From a virus: a stretch of 26,086 nt of DNA. Shown piece by piece: positions 23,279 through 26,086 of this stretch. How positions within the stretch are numbered: the stretch's first letter is position 1; every line of letters starts with the position of its first letter. Under the pieces are notes generated by a model. That model made no database searches, was not told the DNA's origin, and saw nothing but the letters and a program-made list of their open reading frames with translations. Made by a program: the position numbers and the translations under genes. The stretch spans positions 1 through 26,086 of the IMG/VR virus record IMGVR_UViG_3300027996_000144; one strand, given 5' to 3'.

Positions 23279-23672
23279 TCTTATCTCCTTGATCGATTAC
23301 TACGCTGGCCCATGCAGTTTTAAAACCACAGGCTTCACATCTTTGGACAGTCACATCATCCTCTTCACTATATTCATTCACCAAATACTCAGCCTCACAA
23401 TTTGGGCAATCTGCCTCTTCAATATTTTCTAAAGTATCCAACTCTTCTTTACTAAAACTTCTATTCTGACAAACATAAGTCCTACACTCTAGGGGAAAAT
23501 CAGACGTTCCCCAAAGTTCACATTTATCATCTTTATCTAAAGCAGAGCATTTTGTATTATAAGAATCGGTAGTTCCAAAATTATCTAAATAGTCTTCTGG
23601 CTCAAGTTCTTCGAAAGGTCCTGGACCTGTTTTACAGCAGATGCTTTTACAATCTTTGCAGGAGTCAATCAT
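23259..23672 (-). CDS. Cysteine-rich metal-cluster protein (YkgJ/UPF0153-like) with zinc ribbon
   Basis: The N-terminus holds the YkgJ-like cluster CxxCxxxCC (C5, C8, C12, C13) followed by C42, C51, C63 and C68, a set proposed to bind an iron-sulphur cluster or zinc. A second unit, C89-x-x-C92 and C112-x-x-C115, forms a zinc ribbon. The first 70 residues are strongly acidic. The ATG at 23672 overlaps the preceding stop by one base (TGATG), with AGGGG upstream; a TTG three bases earlier is an unlikely alternative. It lies between a zinc-binding gene and a cold-shock-like gene. The function of YkgJ-type proteins is not established; nucleic-acid binding or redox sensing are possibilities. Confidence 0.75.
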   Translation of the reverse strand: MIDSCKDCKSICCKTGPGPFEELEPEDYLDNFGTTDSYNTKCSALDKDDKCELWGTSDFPLECRTYVCQNRSFSKEELDTLENIEEADCPNCEAEYLVNEYSEEDDVTVQRCEACGFKTAWASVVIDQGDKIEEDEG

Positions 23673-24049
23673 CAATATCCCCTCACACAGAATTTACAAA
23701 TACCAGAATTGACATGGTACTGCTGTGGGAGTTTAGCTTCGAAGCAGGATGAGCAAACTAGATAACCAATTTTAGTTAACTCATTCCCTATATCTTTCCG
23801 ACTATAAGACAGAGGGGCTAACATCCCCTTAGCTACAAACCATCGATCCTTATTTTCTGTCTCCACTAAATAGTGTTGACTAATTTCTTCGATTAAATAA
23901 ACCTCTTGGTTCGAGTCCAGCCTCTTTGTGACGTAGTTTCCAGCAGAACTAACAAATCTAATTTCTAAAGGTTCGACGTTTCTTCTAATACTAAAAGGAA
24001 ACGATAACTTTTTAGACTTCTTGTAATGTGGATTTTCTACGTGACGCAT
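23672..24049 (-). CDS. Zinc-finger-containing hypothetical protein, 125 aa
   Basis: The protein has an N-terminal region of basic beta strands (KKSKKLSFPFSIRRNVEPLE) followed by an EVYLIEEISQHYLVETENKD segment, and a C-terminal four-cysteine finger C99-x-x-C102 and C118-x-x-C121 (VCSSCFEAKLPQQYHVNSGI and on). The finger type is common in phage-encoded nucleic-acid-binding proteins and in HNH-associated proteins, but no catalytic HNH motif is present. The start is ATG at 24049 with GAGGG about ten bases upstream. The stop overlaps the next gene. It may be a transcription or DNA-processing accessory; the function is not known. Confidence 0.65.
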   Translation of the reverse strand: MRHVENPHYKKSKKLSFPFSIRRNVEPLEIRFVSSAGNYVTKRLDSNQEVYLIEEISQHYLVETENKDRWFVAKGMLAPLSYSRKDIGNELTKIGYLVCSSCFEAKLPQQYHVNSGICKFCVRGY

Positions 24050-24078
24050 ACTTTATAACCCTCGATCAGAATTTAGTT

Positions 24079-24119
24079 GGGCCCTAGGCTTGGTTCATTG
24101 ACCTAGGACCCTACTAGGT
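24079..24119 (-). promoter_or_regulatory. Pair of mutually exclusive hairpins downstream of the histone-like gene
   Basis: On the - strand, GGGTCCTAGG (24111-24102) pairs with CCTAGGGCCC (24088-24079): ten pairs with one wobble, 13-base loop. A competing hairpin pairs ACCTAG (24119-24114) with CTAGGT (24106-24101), 7-base loop. The second arm of the small hairpin overlaps the first arm of the large one, so they cannot both form. Together they occupy most of the 75-base gap. No T-run follows either, so it is not a plain terminator. A switch or a processing site is possible. Confidence 0.45.
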
Positions 24120-24124
24120 AAAGC

Positions 24125-24382
24125 CTACTTGTTAGCAGGGTTACCTTTTTTCGCTGGAAGTTTCTTAGCTACGGTATTATTAGCTGGAAGTTTCTTAGCT
24201 ACTTTCTTAGCTGGAGTCTTCTTAGCTACTTTCTTTTTAGCCGCTTTCTTAACGGGCTTCTTCTTGGCGACTTTTTTCTTAGCCACTTTCTTAACTGGTT
24301 TCTTCTTAGCTACTTTTTTCTTAGCTACTTTCTTCACTGGTTTCTTCGCTGTTTTCTTAACAGGTTTCTTAACTGCTGTCAT
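24125..24382 (-). CDS. Histone H1-like lysine-rich DNA-binding protein
   Basis: The 85-residue protein is built from (P/V)KK(V/T/A)AKK-type repeats, with 38 lysines (45%), alanine, proline and valine, and almost no acidic residues. This composition matches the tails of eukaryotic histone H1 and bacterial H1-like proteins such as HctB and AlgP. It should be a disordered polycation that coats and condenses DNA. The ATG at 24382 follows a strong AAGGAGG that overlaps the thymidylate-kinase stop. The coding DNA is a mosaic of short direct repeats, so its length probably varies among relatives. A virion role in DNA packing or a role in host nucleoid remodelling would both fit. Confidence 0.8.
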   Translation of the reverse strand: MTAVKKPVKKTAKKPVKKVAKKKVAKKKPVKKVAKKKVAKKKPVKKAAKKKVAKKTPAKKVAKKLPANNTVAKKLPAKKGNPANK

Positions 24383-24392
24383 GGTAACCTCC

Positions 24393-24989
24393 TTATGACA
24401 TTAATAAAATTAAATTATCTGCGTTTCGTTCTGGAGTTAAATTAAAATCGTTAACAAATCCAACCACAGGAATATCTAAATGTTTTTCTGCAAAGTGTAA
24501 GGCTTTATCAAATCCTACTTTGACCTTCTGGAAGAACTCATCTGACTCCTCATCGTAGATATCCCCTTCAGTGACATTAACTTTTCTCTTAGGTGTGGTA
24601 ACCATAACAACTACCTCAGGCAAAACCTTGATGGCCCTTTTTCCCATCATCCACCAATCAAAGGGATCAAGGTCAGCACAAACAGAGGCGTAAGCCATTC
24701 CCGAAATAAAAGACCTGTCACTAACCACCTGCACATCTCTCTCTAGGAGAGTTTTAAGATGCTCAGTGGAGATTGCCCTATTAGCCAGGTGTAAATATTC
24801 CCGCCCTTCAGGATTTAAATGATTCTTCCATTTCTCCTGCAAAGCGATCTCACGTAGGAGCTTAGTTATCTCCAGGCTACCATCAGGTTCAAAGGCGTAG
24901 TGATAACCAGATTTCTTAGCTACATTTTTAGCCAGGGTTGATTTCCCGCATCCATCTAGTCCCTCTAATGCTAAGTAGTCATATCTCAT
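24393..24989 (-). CDS. Thymidylate kinase-like deoxynucleoside monophosphate kinase
   Basis: This enzyme would phosphorylate dTMP (or another dNMP) to the diphosphate with ATP. It has a P-loop GLDGCGKST (residues 10-18), an FEPDG segment (residues 33-37) equivalent to the substrate-binding REPGG of Tmk, and the DR motif at D91-R92 (VVSDRSFISGMAYAS) that positions the base. At 198 residues it is close to the usual 205-215. The lid region is short, typical of phage members. It starts at ATG 24989, overlapping the CsrA-like gene's stop by four bases (ATGA), so it is translationally coupled. The usual phage role is raising dTTP for replication. Confidence 0.9.
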   Translation of the reverse strand: MRYDYLALEGLDGCGKSTLAKNVAKKSGYHYAFEPDGSLEITKLLREIALQEKWKNHLNPEGREYLHLANRAISTEHLKTLLERDVQVVSDRSFISGMAYASVCADLDPFDWWMMGKRAIKVLPEVVVMVTTPKRKVNVTEGDIYDEESDEFFQKVKVGFDKALHFAEKHLDIPVVGFVNDFNLTPERNADNLILLMS

Positions 24990-25165
24990 TCGTCTTCCTT
25001 TTCGTTTTGGTTCGTGGGGATACTATATTCTTCAGGAGCTTCGATACCCAGAGTAATTTTTTTACTCTTCGATCTAAGCTCTTTAATCTTAACCTTAATT
25101 CTGCCCTTCTCTCCCTCAATGTAGATCGACTGGCCTTCGGTAACTGTTAAAACTAACATACTCAT
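24986..25165 (-). CDS. csrA: CsrA-like RNA-binding protein, 59 aa
   Basis: Bacterial CsrA is a dimer that binds GGA-containing hairpins near ribosome sites to control translation and mRNA stability. Here MLVLTVTEGQSIYI aligns with the N-terminal strand MLVLTR..GE.I.I, and the invariant strand ITLGIEAPEE matches VRIGIEAPKE. The protein starts at ATG 25165, immediately after the MazG stop TAA (no gap), and ends in TGA overlapping the next ATG. Departures: the family arginine at position 6 (counted from the second Met) is valine, and the VHREE region around R44 has become SIPTNQ, so both main RNA-contacting arginines are missing. The protein ends in an acidic tail (NEKEDE). It could be a dominant-negative partner, a protein-binding decoy or an altered-specificity regulator. 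Confidence 0.85.
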   Translation of the reverse strand: MSMLVLTVTEGQSIYIEGEKGRIKVKIKELRSKSKKITLGIEAPEEYSIPTNQNEKEDE

Positions 25166-25567
25166 TTAGAAAGCCTTGTTACCATGGCGATACTCACGTT
25201 TATTATTATAACTAAGCTTAAGGTCTAAAACATTATTAAGGTTCCAGCCTTTATAAGCAAAATAATCCATAGCTCTAACAATACAGTCAACCACTTCCAC
25301 AGAAGCCCCCTCAGGTTTATACTCTCCTGTAGATGCGAATTCGAACATTTTTTCCATTGAGATATCATCGAGGGTGAAAACTTTTTTAGTTTCTTTGTGT
25401 ACAAGGTACAAGTCAGGTTTATTATTCCTAAACTCTTCCAGTGCCTCAGAAAGCTCGCTCACCATAAGCATTAAAAATGTGCCATCTTCCCTAGGTGTAT
25501 CATACCAGCCTTTAAGTTGGGCTGTGCTGTGTATTTCTAGGGCATAATCACTCGGTGTCATACTCAT
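25166..25567 (-). CDS. MazG-like nucleotide pyrophosphohydrolase
   Basis: MazG-type enzymes cleave NTPs or dNTPs to monophosphate and pyrophosphate. The 133-residue product shows the paired metal-binding motifs E38-LS-E41 (in VSELSEALEEF) and E91-VV-D94 (in VEVVDCIVRAMDYF), separated by about 50 residues in a helical fold. The ATG at 25567 was preferred over ATG at 25606 because GGAG (25574-25577) lies six bases upstream of it. It overlaps the end of the patatin-like gene by 20 bases and its TAA directly precedes the CsrA-like ATG. Phage MazG proteins are often proposed to change host alarmone or nucleotide pools; whether this enzyme prefers ppGpp or a dNTP cannot be told. Confidence 0.75.
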   Translation of the reverse strand: MSMTPSDYALEIHSTAQLKGWYDTPREDGTFLMLMVSELSEALEEFRNNKPDLYLVHKETKKVFTLDDISMEKMFEFASTGEYKPEGASVEVVDCIVRAMDYFAYKGWNLNNVLDLKLSYNNKREYRHGNKAF

Positions 25568-26086
25568 CGTCTTCTCCATTGAAACGAGAAAAGAATGTAT
25601 AGACACCCTTCTTCCCGCTATCCATTAATTTATGTTTATCTTCTAAAGTTAAATCAAAATCTAAAGCTGAGTATCCTATAGAGTCGATGTAAATAGTTCT
25701 TTCATACTCATGGTACTCTCGATATTTTCGATAGGATGAAGCCGATTTTAAAACGCGCTTACTATAATCCACTAGGCCTTTTAATTTTTTACACCTTTTG
25801 TAGTAATCCACATTGGAATACCTATCAATCTGATCCATGGGTTCAATCACCATGCCTAAGGTGTAACCATGATAAGTTTGTTTATCAAAAATTCTAATAG
25901 GGTAGTTACTTGTGATCCCCCCATCTGCATACACTCCATCTAGACCATGTTCTCGATAAGGAACTGGGGTAAAAACCCAAGGAATAGCCATCGACATTCT
26001 TAGAGCAATCCAAATAGGTAAATTTGGTGTGTGTTTCTGAGAACAAATTTCAGGTTTTCTGGTTTCAATATTAGAAACGACTACAT
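25548..26086 (-). CDS. Patatin-like phospholipase, 5' end outside window
   Basis: The frame is open to the window edge; about 179 C-terminal residues are visible. The segment NLPIWIALRMSMAIPWVFTP followed by VYADGGITSNYPI is the conserved second half of the patatin domain, and DGG carries the catalytic aspartate of the Ser-Asp dyad. The N-terminal GxSxG serine motif should lie upstream in the missing part. The ATG at 25995-25997 is internal, not the start. Patatins cleave acyl chains of membrane lipids. It heads the visible part of the leftward operon with MazG, CsrA-like and kinase genes. A role in lipid remodelling, entry or release is possible. Confidence 0.85.
   Translation of the reverse strand, partial: VVVSNIETRKPEICSQKHTPNLPIWIALRMSMAIPWVFTPVPYREHGLDGVYADGGITSNYPIRIFDKQTYHGYTLGMVIEPMDQIDRYSNVDYYKRCKKLKGLVDYSKRVLKSASSYRKYREYHEYERTIYIDSIGYSALDFDLTLEDKHKLMDSGKKGVYTFFSRFNGEDDEYDTE

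Noticed and set aside
24129-24398. An open frame on the + strand across the lysine-rich gene (Phe/Leu/Ala repeats resembling membrane segments)
   Set aside because: It is the exact antisense of the Lys/Ala repeats. The - strand frame has the strong AAGGAGG and fits the operon.
24938-25150. A 70-codon + strand open frame across the kinase/CsrA-like junction
   Set aside because: It lies antisense to two genes with recognised motifs, and the CsrA-like frame with its flush joins is the convincing one.
1-26086. CRISPR arrays, tRNA genes, insertion sequences, integrase and attachment sites
   Set aside because: I looked for regularly spaced repeats, T-loop sequences, transposase or recombinase motifs and terminal inverted repeats and saw none; the only dense repeats are the lysine codons of the histone-like gene.

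Overview
The window is part of the genome of a contractile-tailed bacteriophage (myovirus type), either a free phage or an integrated relative. The evidence is an almost unbroken run of tail and baseplate genes whose order and protein signatures match the T4/P2-style contractile tail, followed by fibre-type genes, a lysis region and a divergent block of small enzymes and regulators. Base composition is moderately AT-rich. Genes abut or overlap by 1-10 bases, and several start at GTG or TTG. Classical Sec signal peptides and a single-domain lysozyme-type endolysin fit a Gram-negative host, but the sequence does not name the host. No integrase, tRNA, CRISPR array or insertion sequence was seen.

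Layout on the + strand. Bases 1-637 hold two small unidentified genes. From 654 to 8985 come tail sheath, tail tube, a second tube-like protein, a gp26/gp51-type tail assembly chaperone, a short tape measure protein, a tube cap/initiator, a gp53-like wedge protein, a gp27-like hub and an OB-fold spike. Bases 8985-13400 hold an unidentified 482-residue protein, a gp25-like wedge, a gp6/J-like wedge carrying three tandem adhesin-like repeats, and a gpI-like protein. Bases 13416-20692 hold a collar-fibre gene, three consecutive genes with Sec signal peptides (one is a holin candidate), and six fibre or decoration-type genes. After a 107-base, strongly folded leader (20693-20799) come the endolysin and a metallophosphoesterase with a duplicated N-terminal motif, then a small acidic protein.

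Layout on the - strand. From 26086 back to 23084 runs one tightly packed leftward operon: a patatin-like lipase (cut by the window edge), a MazG-like pyrophosphohydrolase, a CsrA-like RNA-binding protein of only 59 residues, a thymidylate-kinase-like enzyme, a lysine-rich histone H1-like protein, two cysteine-rich metal-binding proteins and a small cold-shock-like OB protein. The two transcription units converge and overlap tail to tail by 10 bases.

The most interesting points are as follows. (1) A perfectly phased A-AAA-AAA heptamer in the tail chaperone gene opens onto an out-of-frame 54-codon extension that resembles the lambda gpT segment. It implies a -2 or +1 programmed frameshift, since -1 hits a stop at once. 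(2) The phage CsrA homologue keeps the fold signature but lacks both arginines used for RNA binding. (3) A three-hairpin leader before the endolysin displays GGA in a 7-base loop, as in CsrA target sites. (4) There are mutually exclusive hairpins downstream of the histone-like gene. How the regulatory elements connect is inference; the gene calls rest on motifs and gene order.
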